DNA of 64,000 nt from positions 33,618 to 97,617 of the forward strand of contig JAJRWB010000012.1 in the NCBI GenBank assembly GCA_024276995.1, read 5' to 3'. Source of the stretch: Candidatus Eiseniibacteriota bacterium (lineage in GTDB: Bacteria; Orphanbacterota; Orphanbacteria; Orphanbacterales; Orphanbacteraceae). Positions 17,585 through 26,400 of this stretch are shown in pieces. Position 1 is the stretch's first letter; every line of letters starts with the position of its first letter. Made by a program: the position numbers and the translations under genes. The notes below the pieces were generated by a model. The model saw only the letters and a program-made list of their open reading frames with translations. It searched no databases and was not told the origin of the DNA.

Positions 17585-19096
17585 ATGCCAGGGAACCAGA
17601 CCGGACAGATCGAACCACCCGTTTTCGCCGCCATCGATCTGGGGTCGAACAGTTTTCACATGGTGATCGCCCGGCTCGACGGGAGAGATCTTTTTGTGAT
17701 CGACAGGCTTCGCGAACCGGTGCGCCTCGCCGATGGCCTCGACGCCGGAGGGAACCTGGGTTCGGCGGCGGTTCGCCGGGCGATACTCTGTCTCGAACGG
17801 TTCGGCCAGCGGACCGCCGGCATATCGCCCGGGCGGCTTCGCGCCGTGGGAACGAACGCCTTGAGGCGGGCGGAAAGCCTGACCGCCTTCCGCCGTCGCG
17901 CCGTGGAGGCGCTCGGCCATGATGTCGAAGTGATTTCGGGCCACGAAGAAGCGCGCCTGATCTACCAGGGTGTGGCGCATACCCATTCGTACGACGGGAG
18001 GAAACGGCTCGTGGTCGACATCGGCGGCGGGAGCACGGAGCTGATTGTCGGCCGCGCCTTTGAAGTGCTTCGCGCCGACAGTCGGGGCATGGGATGTGTC
18101 GACTTTACGAGGAAGTTCTTTCCCGGGGGATCGCTGGCGAGGGAGAACTTCGCCGCAGCCGCCCTGGCGGCGGCGCTCAAGATGCGTCCCGACAGGAAGG
18201 AGATCCGGAGTGTCGGATGGGAGGCGGTGGTGGGATCTTCGGGCACGATCAACGCGGTGTCGTCGGTGCTCGCGTCGAGCGGCTACAGCGATGGACGGAT
18301 CACCCTCGCGGGTATCGAGTGGCTCGTCGAGGAACTGGTCCGCGCCGGCACCGCCGGCGCGATCGACCTTCCCGGGTTGAGCGAGGAGAGAAAGCCGGTG
18401 TTCGCCGCCGGCGTGGCGATCCTCTCGGCCGTCTTCCGGTCGCTCCGCTTCGATTCGATGAGCGTCTCGTCCGGGGCGCTTCGCGAAGGCGTGCTTTACG
18501 ATCTCGTTGGCCGGTCCCGCCGTGACGATGTGCGAAGCCGGACGATCCGGCGGCTGATGCGACAGTACAATGTCGACGGAGAACAGGCTGTTCGCGTGGA
18601 GAAAGCGGCGAGGTTGCTCCTCAAGAAAGCGGCGCCCCGGTGGGCGACCGACGAGCCGCGCGCGGGAACACTTCTCACCCGGGCCGCCTCGCTCCACGAA
18701 ATCGGGCTCGCCGTCTCCCACTCGGAGTACAACCGGCACAGCGAGTATCTTCTGGTCCACTCCGACATGCCCGGTTTTTCCCGGGACGAGCAGGCGCTTC
18801 TCGCGATCCTCGTCAGGAGCCACCGCAAGAGGCTCGTCCCCGGCATGTTCGAAGGATTCACCGGCGCCGCGAGAGAGGAGGTGATCCGGCTGTGCATCCT
18901 CTTTCGGCTCGCCGTTCTTCTTCACAGGAGCCGCCAGGGCGAAGAGCCGCCCCCGGTGGATGTACGCGCCGAAGACCGCTCGCTCGCCGTTTCCTTCCGC
19001 GGAGGATGGCTCGACGGACACCCCCTCACACGGGCGGATCTGGAAAAGGAATCGGCCCGTCTGAAGGCGATCGGCTATCGCCTCGATCTCGCCTGA
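17585..19096 (+). CDS. ppx: Ppx/GppA-family phosphatase (exopolyphosphatase)
   Basis: A 503-residue two-part enzyme. The actin-like ASKHA ATPase-type fold shows A-A-I-D-L-G-S-N-S-F-H near residue 15, S-G-H-E-E-A-R-L-I-Y and V-D-I-G-G-G-S-T-E near residue 140, plus G-S-S-G-T; residues ~320-500 form the HD-like helical domain with L-H-E-I-G and S-D-M-P-G-F. The family removes terminal phosphate from polyphosphate or the 5'-phosphate of pppGpp. It faces, tail to tail, a PPK2 polyphosphate kinase (19133-19942), which favours a polyphosphate role. Confidence 0.88.
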   Translation: MPGNQTGQIEPPVFAAIDLGSNSFHMVIARLDGRDLFVIDRLREPVRLADGLDAGGNLGSAAVRRAILCLERFGQRTAGISPGRLRAVGTNALRRAESLTAFRRRAVEALGHDVEVISGHEEARLIYQGVAHTHSYDGRKRLVVDIGGGSTELIVGRAFEVLRADSRGMGCVDFTRKFFPGGSLARENFAAAALAAALKMRPDRKEIRSVGWEAVVGSSGTINAVSSVLASSGYSDGRITLAGIEWLVEELVRAGTAGAIDLPGLSEERKPVFAAGVAILSAVFRSLRFDSMSVSSGALREGVLYDLVGRSRRDDVRSRTIRRLMRQYNVDGEQAVRVEKAARLLLKKAAPRWATDEPRAGTLLTRAASLHEIGLAVSHSEYNRHSEYLLVHSDMPGFSRDEQALLAILVRSHRKRLVPGMFEGFTGAAREEVIRLCILFRLAVLLHRSRQGEEPPPVDVRAEDRSLAVSFRGGWLDGHPLTRADLEKESARLKAIGYRLDLA

Positions 19097-19132
19097 TCCG
19101 CTCCCGGCGATGCCGCTCTTCCAGCGGGCGGG

Positions 19133-19942
19133 TCAATAGATTTCCGGTATGAACGTCTGATCGGTGATCGGGGGACGGATATACCCTTTCCCCTTCTTGC
19201 GGGGACGCAGATCGAAGGGGGGGGGCGTGAGATCTTCGTACGGGAAGAGGCTGAGAAGGTGGTGGATGCAGTTGAGCCTCGCCTTTCGTTTCACGTCGGC
19301 GTCCACCACGTACCACGGCGCCTGTTTGATATCGGTGTGGGAGAACATCACGTCCTTCGCCTTCGAGTACTCCACCCACTTGTCCCGCGATTCCATGTCC
19401 ATGGGACTCAGTTTCCAGCGCTTCACAGGATCGAGATTTCGCGCCTGGAACCGGCGCTCCTGCTCTTCGTCGCTGATGGAGAACCAGTACTTGATCAGCG
19501 TGATGCCGGAACGAACGAGCATCCTTTCGAACTGCGGGCACGAGCGGAGAAACTCGAGGTACTGCTCCTCCGTGGCGAACCCCATCACCCTCTCCACGCC
19601 CGCCCTGTTGTACCAGCTTCTGTCGAAGAGCACCATCTCGCCGCCCGCCGGAAGATGCTGCACGTAGCGCTGGAAGTACCACTGCGTCTTCTCGCGTTCC
19701 GTCGGGATGCCGAGCGCCACGACGCGGCAGATCCTCGGATTGAGACGCTGGGTGATCCGGGTGATCACCCCTCCCTTGCCGGCGGCGTCCCGACCCTCGA
19801 AGATCACCACCACCCTCTTGCCGCGCTGCTTGATCCATTCCTGAAGTTTTACCAGCTCGACCTGGAGCTTGCGCAGCTCCGCCTCGTAGACCTTGCCGGT
19901 GAGGCGCCTCTTCTCTTTTTCATTCTTGTGGCGGCCGGACAC
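19133..19942 (-). CDS. ppk2: Polyphosphate kinase 2 (PPK2) family protein
   Basis: A 269-residue single-domain PPK2. Walker A G-R-D-A-A-G-K-G-G is at residues 50-58, Walker B F-D-R-S-W-Y-N-R at about 106-113, and the lid arginines follow in E-E-Q-E-R-R-F. These enzymes transfer phosphate between polyphosphate and nucleoside mono- or diphosphates. The start is GTG 19942, with GGAGGG about nine bases upstream; the open frame extends far into the cstA gene and is spurious. It lies 29 bases behind the cstA stop on the same strand, so the two are probably one operon. Confidence 0.88.
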   Translation of the reverse strand: MSGRHKNEKEKRRLTGKVYEAELRKLQVELVKLQEWIKQRGKRVVVIFEGRDAAGKGGVITRITQRLNPRICRVVALGIPTEREKTQWYFQRYVQHLPAGGEMVLFDRSWYNRAGVERVMGFATEEQYLEFLRSCPQFERMLVRSGITLIKYWFSISDEEQERRFQARNLDPVKRWKLSPMDMESRDKWVEYSKAKDVMFSHTDIKQAPWYVVDADVKRKARLNCIHHLLSLFPYEDLTPPPFDLRPRKKGKGYIRPPITDQTFIPEIY

Positions 19943-19971
19943 GGTCTTTTCCCTCCCTCTCGCGAGTGATG

Positions 19972-21642
19972 TCAGCAGAGCGATACCGGTTCGTCGCCGA
20001 GACGCTTCGGTTCGACTTCCTCCCGCCGCGGCGGGGGACGACGGAAGGCGAGCGCCGCCTGGATGACGAGGACCAGGGCAAGCACGAAGAGCACCGCCGA
20101 TGTCATCCGGACCACGCCGGTGGCACTTTCGGAAAAGATCAGAATCACGAGCGCCCAGAGCGTCATGGCGATCATGAAGACCATCGGCACGAAGGTGAAG
20201 ATTACGGAGCGCCCTTTCTGTCTCAGCCAGAGGGTGATCACCAACAACGCGAGGCCGGCGAGGAGCTGGTTCGTCGCGCCGAACACCGGCCAGATGGCAC
20301 GCCAGGCGGGAACGACATTCCCCTGGGCATCGGTGAGGGTGACGAAAGCGAAAACCGCCGGGAGGGCGAGGGACGCCACGGTTCCGGCGATGCGCCCCCG
20401 GTTCCCCTCGAACCCGAAGATTTCCTGGAAGATGTAACGGGCGAGGCGCGTGCATGTGTCGAGCGTGGTGAGGAGGAACGTCGATACCGCCAGGAGCCCG
20501 AAGTGCCTGCCCGCTCCGGGAGGAAGCCCGAGCACCGAGAGGAACCGGCCCATGCCGTCGGCGAAGACGAGCGTCGGATGGATCCCGGCGAGACTCGTAC
20601 CGGGCGCGAGCACCATAACCGTGGCGAGGGCGATCACGGCGAGCACCCCCTCGATGAGCATCGACCCATACCCGATCGGTGTGGCGTCTCGTTCGCACCG
20701 GAGCTGTTTCGACGACGTACCGGAAGCGACGATCGAATGGAATCCGGAGCATGCGCCGCACGCCACGGTGATGAAGAGGATCGGGAAAAGGGGGCCGATC
20801 TTCGCGTGAAGCGACGTGAAGGCGGGATACTCCACGGGGAGTCCGCCCAGGAGAATGCCCGCGAATCCGCCCACGATGGAAGCGTAAAGGAGAAACGAGG
20901 AGAGGAAATCGCGGGGCTGGAGAAGCGCCCATACCGGTACGATCGACGCGAGCAGGCAATAGAGGAGGAGAACGATATCCCAGAACCGCTTCACCTCCCC
21001 GGCGACCGGCGGCGGAGAAAGGGGCATCTTCGGTCCCGCCCAGAGGGCGGCGGCGAGGAGGGGAATGAAGACGAGAGTGGTGCGGCCGAGGGGCGCCCCT
21101 CCTCGGTAGAGAAGGAGACCGAGAACGATGGCGAGGAGGATGAAGAGCATCGAGGAGGAGGCGACGCCGCCGTCGGCGGTGAACGTACCCGACGTGAGGT
21201 CGAGGAAGACGATAAGCACGTAGATCATGGCGAGCCATATGAAAAGGAGGAAGAGGATGTACCCGGTACGGGACATGTGAATGTTCACCAGTTCCGCCAC
21301 CGACCGTGCCTTGTGGCGGATCGACGCCACGAGGGAGCCGAAGTCGTGGACGCCGCCGATGAAGATCGAGCCGATCACCACCCAGATGATCGCCGGCAGC
21401 CATCCGAATGCGATGCCGGCGATGATCGGCCCCACGATCGGCCCGGCGCCGGCGATCGACGAGAAATGGTGGCCGAGAAGCAACGGCGTCTTCGTGGGCA
21501 CGTAGTCGACGCCGTCGTACATCGTTTCCGATGGAACCTTATTCCGGTTGTCGAGTTCGAACCTGCGACCGAGGAAGGCTCCATAGAAGCGGTAGGCGAT
21601 AATGAAACAGAGAAGACAGAATGTGAAAATCCCCGCGAGCAT
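19972..21642 (-). CDS. cstA: CstA-family carbon starvation / peptide-pyruvate transporter
   Basis: A 556-residue polytopic membrane protein with about 14-16 hydrophobic segments. It shows the CstA signature near residue 60-90 (G-H-H-F-S-S-I-A-G-A-G-P-I-V-G-P), G-G-V-H-D-F-G-S, and C-G-A-C-S-G-F-H-S. CstA/BtsT proteins take up pyruvate or peptides under carbon limitation. It is shorter than the ~700-residue enterobacterial proteins but in the range of the shorter branch. ATG 21642 has GGGAG about ten bases upstream. It is divergent from glgC and followed by ppk2, linking it to storage metabolism. Confidence 0.86.
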   Translation of the reverse strand: MLAGIFTFCLLCFIIAYRFYGAFLGRRFELDNRNKVPSETMYDGVDYVPTKTPLLLGHHFSSIAGAGPIVGPIIAGIAFGWLPAIIWVVIGSIFIGGVHDFGSLVASIRHKARSVAELVNIHMSRTGYILFLLFIWLAMIYVLIVFLDLTSGTFTADGGVASSSMLFILLAIVLGLLLYRGGAPLGRTTLVFIPLLAAALWAGPKMPLSPPPVAGEVKRFWDIVLLLYCLLASIVPVWALLQPRDFLSSFLLYASIVGGFAGILLGGLPVEYPAFTSLHAKIGPLFPILFITVACGACSGFHSIVASGTSSKQLRCERDATPIGYGSMLIEGVLAVIALATVMVLAPGTSLAGIHPTLVFADGMGRFLSVLGLPPGAGRHFGLLAVSTFLLTTLDTCTRLARYIFQEIFGFEGNRGRIAGTVASLALPAVFAFVTLTDAQGNVVPAWRAIWPVFGATNQLLAGLALLVITLWLRQKGRSVIFTFVPMVFMIAMTLWALVILIFSESATGVVRMTSAVLFVLALVLVIQAALAFRRPPPRREEVEPKRLGDEPVSLC

Positions 21643-21774
21643 GGTACGGCTCTCCCGCCGGAAGCAAAAAGAACGACCGCGCGCCTTCAGGTAGAGGGAA
21701 TACCGGGAGGCGTTTTCCAGTATACTGGCGACAGCGGCGACGGTCAAAGGGGGAGATGCCGGGAGGGTTCGACG

Positions 21775-23061
21775 ATGGAAAACACGGAACGGATCATCGG
21801 CCGGGTGGCCACCGTCATTCTCGGCGGCGGGCGGGGGACGAGACTCTTCCCACTCACCCGGGAGCGCGCCAAGCCGGCGATCAGTTTCGGCGGCAAGTAC
21901 CGGCTCATCGATATCCCGATCTCGAACAGCATCAACTCGGGGATCCGGAAGATCTTCGTGCTCACCCAGTTCCTTTCCGCCGGACTGCACAGGCATATCA
22001 CGCGGACATACAGGCTCGACAGTTTCTCCGACGGTTTCGTCGAGATTCTCGCCGCCGAGCAGAGCCATACGCATCTCGAGTGGTTCCAGGGGACGGCCGA
22101 CGCGGTACGACAGAACCTCCGGTACCTCCTGCGGGGGAGCGCCGAGAACTTCATCATTCTCGCCGGGGACCAGCTCTACAGGATGAGTTTCCGGAATATG
22201 CTCGCCTCCCACCTCTATCACGACGCGGATGTCACCATCGCGGCGACGCTCATCCCGGAAGAGGACGTTACGAGGATGGGAATCCTGCGATGCGACCCCG
22301 ACGGCAGGGTGCTCGAGGCGGTGGAGAAACCGGACGACTCGGAGCGCATCGAAGAGCTGAGAATCCCCGAAGGGGTAAGGGTGCGGTACATGACGGGCAC
22401 CGACGGGCGGAATCACGTCGGCTCGATGGGTATCTACATCTTCCGGCGCCGGGCGCTCGTCGATCTCCTTTCCGACCTCGAGATACAGAGCTTCGCCCAC
22501 GATCTGCTCCCACGGGCGGTGGAAAAGTACAGAGTGTTCTCCCACCCCTTCGGCGACTACTGGGTCGACGTGGGAACGATCCGGAGCTACTTCGACGCCA
22601 ACCTCGATCTCACCGACCCGGTGCCGCGGTTCAACCTCTACCAGTGGCAGTACCCGATCTTCTCGCGGCACCGGAATCTCCCCGCCGCCCGGATCGTCGG
22701 GGGCGACCTGAGGCGGGTGATCGTCGGCGAGGGATCGATTGTCGAGGATGCGCGAATCGAACGGTCGATCGTGGGGCTGCGCTCGATGATCCGGTCGGGC
22801 GCGGTGTTGAAAAACGCGATCGTCCTGGGGAACGATCACATGCCCGGCGAGGAGGATGGGAAGCGGATCCCGGAGATCTGCGGGAGTGTGTATGTCGAAA
22901 ACGCGATTATCGACAAGAACGTAACCATCGGCGAGGGAAGTCGTATCGTCTCGTCCGGGGGAGCGGCCGAAAAGGACGAAGAGCTCTACTGCGTGCGGGA
23001 CGGGCTCGTGGTGGTGCCTCAGGGTGTGACGATCCCCCCGGGAACGACGATCGAAATCTAA
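21775..23061 (+). CDS. glgC: Glucose-1-phosphate adenylyltransferase
   Basis: A 428-residue ADP-glucose pyrophosphorylase, first step of glycogen synthesis. The nucleotidyltransferase domain shows L-G-G-G-R-G-T-R-L-F-P-L-T near residue 16, K-P-A-I-S-F-G-G-K-Y-R-L-I-D, W-F-Q-G-T-A-D-A, and later D-Y-W-V-D-V-G-T; the C-terminal left-handed beta-helix has the I-D-K-N-V-x-I-G repeat. ATG 21775 has GGGAGGG eight bases upstream. It is head to head with cstA; the gap holds TATACT at 21721-21726 but no clear -35. Length and motifs are normal. Confidence 0.92.
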   Translation: MENTERIIGRVATVILGGGRGTRLFPLTRERAKPAISFGGKYRLIDIPISNSINSGIRKIFVLTQFLSAGLHRHITRTYRLDSFSDGFVEILAAEQSHTHLEWFQGTADAVRQNLRYLLRGSAENFIILAGDQLYRMSFRNMLASHLYHDADVTIAATLIPEEDVTRMGILRCDPDGRVLEAVEKPDDSERIEELRIPEGVRVRYMTGTDGRNHVGSMGIYIFRRRALVDLLSDLEIQSFAHDLLPRAVEKYRVFSHPFGDYWVDVGTIRSYFDANLDLTDPVPRFNLYQWQYPIFSRHRNLPAARIVGGDLRRVIVGEGSIVEDARIERSIVGLRSMIRSGAVLKNAIVLGNDHMPGEEDGKRIPEICGSVYVENAIIDKNVTIGEGSRIVSSGGAAEKDEELYCVRDGLVVVPQGVTIPPGTTIEI

Positions 23062-23085
23062 AGAAAAAAGGAGAGGGACACAGCC

Positions 23086-23829
23086 TTGGGATTCACGGGA
23101 TCACTTCTGGGCGGAGTTATCGGGTGGGCGGTCGCCGGGCCCCTCGGGGGGATCGTCGGCTCCCTCATCGGCGGCGGCGTGTCGTCGTCGATCGGTTCGC
23201 GGACGGAGGGAGCGCCCGGCGCGTCGCGCCCCCGGGCGGTTCGTCGCGGCGGCGAAGGCGCTTCGGCGGCGATCGCCCTCGTGGTGCTCATGGCGGCGGT
23301 GACCCGGGCGGACAAGAAGGTGAGCAAGGGGGAAGTTGCGTATGTAAAGGAGTTTCTCCTGCGATCTTTCGGCAGGGAGAACGCCGCCGACATGATGAAG
23401 GTGTACAAGGAAGCGCTCGACCGCGAACTCGATCTCGCGCCGATCTGCGAGCAGATGCGCGCCGCGCTGCCACGCGCCGCGCTAAGCCAGTTGATTCATA
23501 CACTCATCGGTCTCGTGCAGGCGGACAGCGAGGCGGCCGAATCCGAGATCCGCATGGTGCGGGAGATCGCCCGCCGGCTCGGTCTTCCCGACGAGGAGCT
23601 TTCCCGTATCGAGGCGATGTACTGGAACGACACCGACTCCGCCTACAAGGTGCTCGGCGCGACGTCGACCGACTCGATGACCGACATCAAGAAGAAGTAC
23701 AGGGAACTGGCCAAGAAGTACCATCCCGATAAGGTCTCCCATCTCGGCGAGGAGTTTCGGGAGCTGGCGAGAAAGAAGTTCGTTCAGATCCAAGAAGCGT
23801 ACGAGACGATCGAAAAGAGCCGCGCTTGA
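23086..23829 (+). CDS. DjlA-like TerB-DnaJ co-chaperone
   Basis: A 247-residue protein: a glycine-rich hydrophobic N-terminal segment (residues 1-38, possible membrane anchor), a TerB-like helical domain (about 55-180, with A-D-K-K-V-S-K-G-E acidic loop and A-D-S-E-A-A-E-S-E), and a J domain at the C-terminus with the H-P-D tripeptide at residues 213-215. DjlA stimulates DnaK at the inner membrane. The TTG start is supported by GGAGAGG ten bases upstream and by the hydrophobic segment directly after it. It lies 24 bases after glgC and is probably co-transcribed. Confidence 0.83.
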   Translation: MGFTGSLLGGVIGWAVAGPLGGIVGSLIGGGVSSSIGSRTEGAPGASRPRAVRRGGEGASAAIALVVLMAAVTRADKKVSKGEVAYVKEFLLRSFGRENAADMMKVYKEALDRELDLAPICEQMRAALPRAALSQLIHTLIGLVQADSEAAESEIRMVREIARRLGLPDEELSRIEAMYWNDTDSAYKVLGATSTDSMTDIKKKYRELAKKYHPDKVSHLGEEFRELARKKFVQIQEAYETIEKSRA

Positions 23830-23868
23830 TTCTCCGCCCCGCCGCGCGACGGCGTGCGGACCGTCGCC

Positions 23869-25876
23869 TCAATCAACCGTTTGCCCCGCCGCGCGGGCAC
23901 GCGCCTCCAATCTCCGGATCATCTTCTCAGTTTCGTCCACGTCCATGCCGATCCGTTTCCCCCGGGAGTTCTCCCGGATCCAGGTAAGGTGGCGGATGGC
24001 GGCGGCATACGCTTCTTCGGCGCGGCGTGGTCTTCCCGCGGACATGGCGTCGTCGCCGGACCGCCGGTAGAGATCCACCAGGGTTTCATGCACCGGTCCT
24101 GCGCCGCGTTCTTCGATTCCCGACAGCAACGCTTTCTCGCACGGCGCGATCACTTCTTCCGGCGAAGCGCCGGAACGGTGGCGCAGCTCGGCGAGCCTGA
24201 GAAGAAGGGGCACCTTCGCCGGACCGGAGGCGACGAGCCGCTCGAGTGCTTCCAGGGCGGCGTCCGTTCCCTTCTCTCTCACCAGCCGGTCCGTCTCGGC
24301 AAGCCGATCTTTCCACGGTGCGCGCTCCGTGCGGGAATAGATAGTGATCGTGGGACGGAAGTAACCATAGTCGCTCGGGAGAAGTTTCCACGTAAACGGG
24401 ATCGGGCCGAAGCGGATCGGGCGCTCGAAGGTTAAGGTTTTCTTGTAAGACCCGCCCGGGCCGATCTGTTCGAGAAACCGGCTCCGGGCGATGCGGTCGC
24501 CGATCGAATAGTCGGGAATGGCGATTTCCACGTCCGCGATCATCAGTATTTCCGGGTCGTACGCGGCGAGCCGGACCGGTTCGAATCCGGTGACCACGGT
24601 GGGATGGATTTTCGTGTCGATCGGCGGCGTATAGTACGCCCTTCCGTTTCTCGGGCTCGGAACGGCGATCATCGCACCGGCGGGGACGTTGTCGCGGATC
24701 CACCGGGCCGCCTCGTCCCTTACGTCGGTGGTGGAGAAGATCGACGCAATGGTGATCGCGTGAAGGAGGGCGAATGCGCCCAGGAAGAGCACCGCGGCGA
24801 CAGCGACCTTTCGCCCGCACCGGACGAGGCGACCGAGGGCGAGTCCCCCGAATAGGGAGGCGAGCACCGACAGCGGCAAGAAGTGGCGATAGAAGAGCAA
24901 AGGGCTTACGACGAAAAGAACGGTGAAGGCCGCCGCCACGGCGAAGAGCACCCATTTCCCCTTCTCCTTACGTTCGGGCGAGGAGGAAGACACCGAAGGG
25001 AAAGAGAATCGCCAGTGGAAAACCGAGGGAGTTGACGATCATGGGAAGAAGCGTCCCCCCCCGGAAGAGGGGGGAGTAGTAGAAAAGGCCGCCGAGACCG
25101 GTGGGGCCGAGGAAGGAGCGGAGATCGACGATGGCGGGAAACCCGACAAGGAGTCCGGCGATGAAACAGGTCGCCGCGCTCCATCGTTTCCATGAGCGTC
25201 ACGATTCGGCGTCCGCGAGGATCGCGTAGAGCGGCGCCGCGATGACGACGATGGAGATATACTTCGTCGCCGTGGCGAGGCCGGCAAAACCCCATGCGAG
25301 GGCAAGTGCCGCCGTGCTTTTCCGCGAGGCGAACCGCAGGGCGAAGTAAACCGCCGCGAGAGACACCGTGCTCGCGGTAAGATCCACCGCGGCATAATGG
25401 CTCTGGATCACGTGGTTCGGATTGACGGCGAGGAGGAAAGCCGCGCCGTAGCCGGCGCCTCGCCCGAGAGACAATGCGATCAACCCGGCGAGGAGCACCG
25501 CCACGGCCCCCGCAAGGGCCGAAACGATCCTGCCGCGCAATGTCCACGCGGCATGCAGGGCGGCGGGGGCTTCCCGCCACTCATCGAAGGTGAGTCCGAA
25601 CGGCGCCGGAACCGTGGGATCGGCGGCGATCAACGCGCCGACAAGGCAATAGTAGAACGGCGGGTTGATCATCCAGCCCGGGTGGAGGTCGAGCCGCCGG
25701 GGCTCCATGGGGGAAAGGGCCGAGCTGACCTGCCTTTCGTCGGGGTGAAACGACCGCGCTCTGTCCGCGCCATGGAGCGCCCAGTCGATTCCCGCCAGGC
25801 GAAGGGAGAGAGCGAGGAGGAAGACGGCGACCCACGGAGCCGCGCGGCGGAAATGCCCCCTCCCGTCCCCTGTCAC
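23869..25876 (-). pseudogene. ArnT/PMT-like GT-C membrane protein, disrupted by a TGA and a frameshift
   Basis: Read in one frame from GTG 25876 (GTGA overlap with the upstream stop) the gene gives 225 residues with the GT-C signature F-H-P-D-E and several membrane segments, then an in-frame TGA at 25199-25201. The same frame continues with clearly coding hydrophobic sequence (R-S-W-K-R-W, then F-I-A-G-L-L-V-G-F-P) to TAA at 24968-24970. The last third lies in another frame from GTG 24993 to 23869: membrane segments, then a soluble helical TPR-like tail. Joined, the three parts make about 660 residues, normal for PMT/ArnT-type transferases. Either a real pseudogene or sequence errors; a CGA-to-TGA change would explain the stop. 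Confidence 0.7.
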
Positions 25877-26400
25877 TCGCACTCCTTCCGAAAGGCGCAC
25901 GTCTCGCAGAACGAAGCCTCCCACGCCTCGTCGAAAACCGCTTCCACCGCCCGGATCGCCTTCCGGTCGGTGGTGATGAGGCCGAGCTCGAGATTACGCC
26001 GGCTCGCCCCCCGTGCGCCGAGGCCTGCACCGGTGAGATTCGCGCTTCCCGTGTAAAGAAACCGCCCGTCCACTGCGACGATCTTCATGTGCGATCGCCG
26101 GCAGAACATCATTTCGAATCTCTCGGAGCGCGCGAGGGTCGGCCGCGCCGCGAGCGATTCCCTGAACGGTCCCGATGGCCTGCCGCCGTGAAGGATCGAA
26201 ATCTTCACGTCCCGCTCGACGAGCTTTTCGAACTCCCCCACGATCGAGCGGTACCACCGCCGCTTTCGCACGTAAATATCCTTCACGTTCGCCGTGGCGA
26301 TCTTGACGTATTCCTTCGCCTTCAAGATCCCGTCCCGGAAGACGACGGTGTGGTGTTCCTCGTGGCGGACAATGCGGAAAGGGCTGACCGGGTCGCTCAG
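25873..26400 (-). CDS. Phospholipase D-like domain protein
   Basis: A 175-residue protein with one HKD-type motif: S-H-M-K-I-V-A-V-D-G followed by Y-T-G-S-A-N-L-T near residue 115-130, the H-x-K-x4-D plus G-S-x-N signature of PLD-family hydrolases and nucleases. A single motif implies a homodimer. The C-terminal tail has four cysteines' worth of spacing (C-E-T-C, then C), possibly metal-binding. The start is probably CTG 26400: it overlaps the preceding stop as CTGA and has AGGAGG five bases upstream. An ATG at 26442 is the alternative. Substrate (nucleic acid or phospholipid) is unknown. Confidence 0.72.
   Translation of the reverse strand: MSDPVSPFRIVRHEEHHTVVFRDGILKAKEYVKIATANVKDIYVRKRRWYRSIVGEFEKLVERDVKISILHGGRPSGPFRESLAARPTLARSERFEMMFCRRSHMKIVAVDGRFLYTGSANLTGAGLGARGASRRNLELGLITTDRKAIRAVEAVFDEAWEASFCETCAFRKECE

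Noticed and set aside
19966-21774. Long N-terminal extension of the glgC frame
   Set aside because: Antisense to cstA, extremely charged low-complexity translation; the enzyme begins at ATG 21775 with a good ribosome binding site.
24571-24595. T-arm-like GGTTCGAATCC with flanking complementary bases, suggesting a tRNA
   Set aside because: It lies within coding sequence of the disrupted GT-C protein, and no acceptor stem, D arm or anticodon arm fits around it.
25199-25201. TGA as selenocysteine
   Set aside because: No convincing SECIS-like stem-loop follows directly, the position is in a basic membrane-flank sequence, and TGA is the commonest stop in the window.
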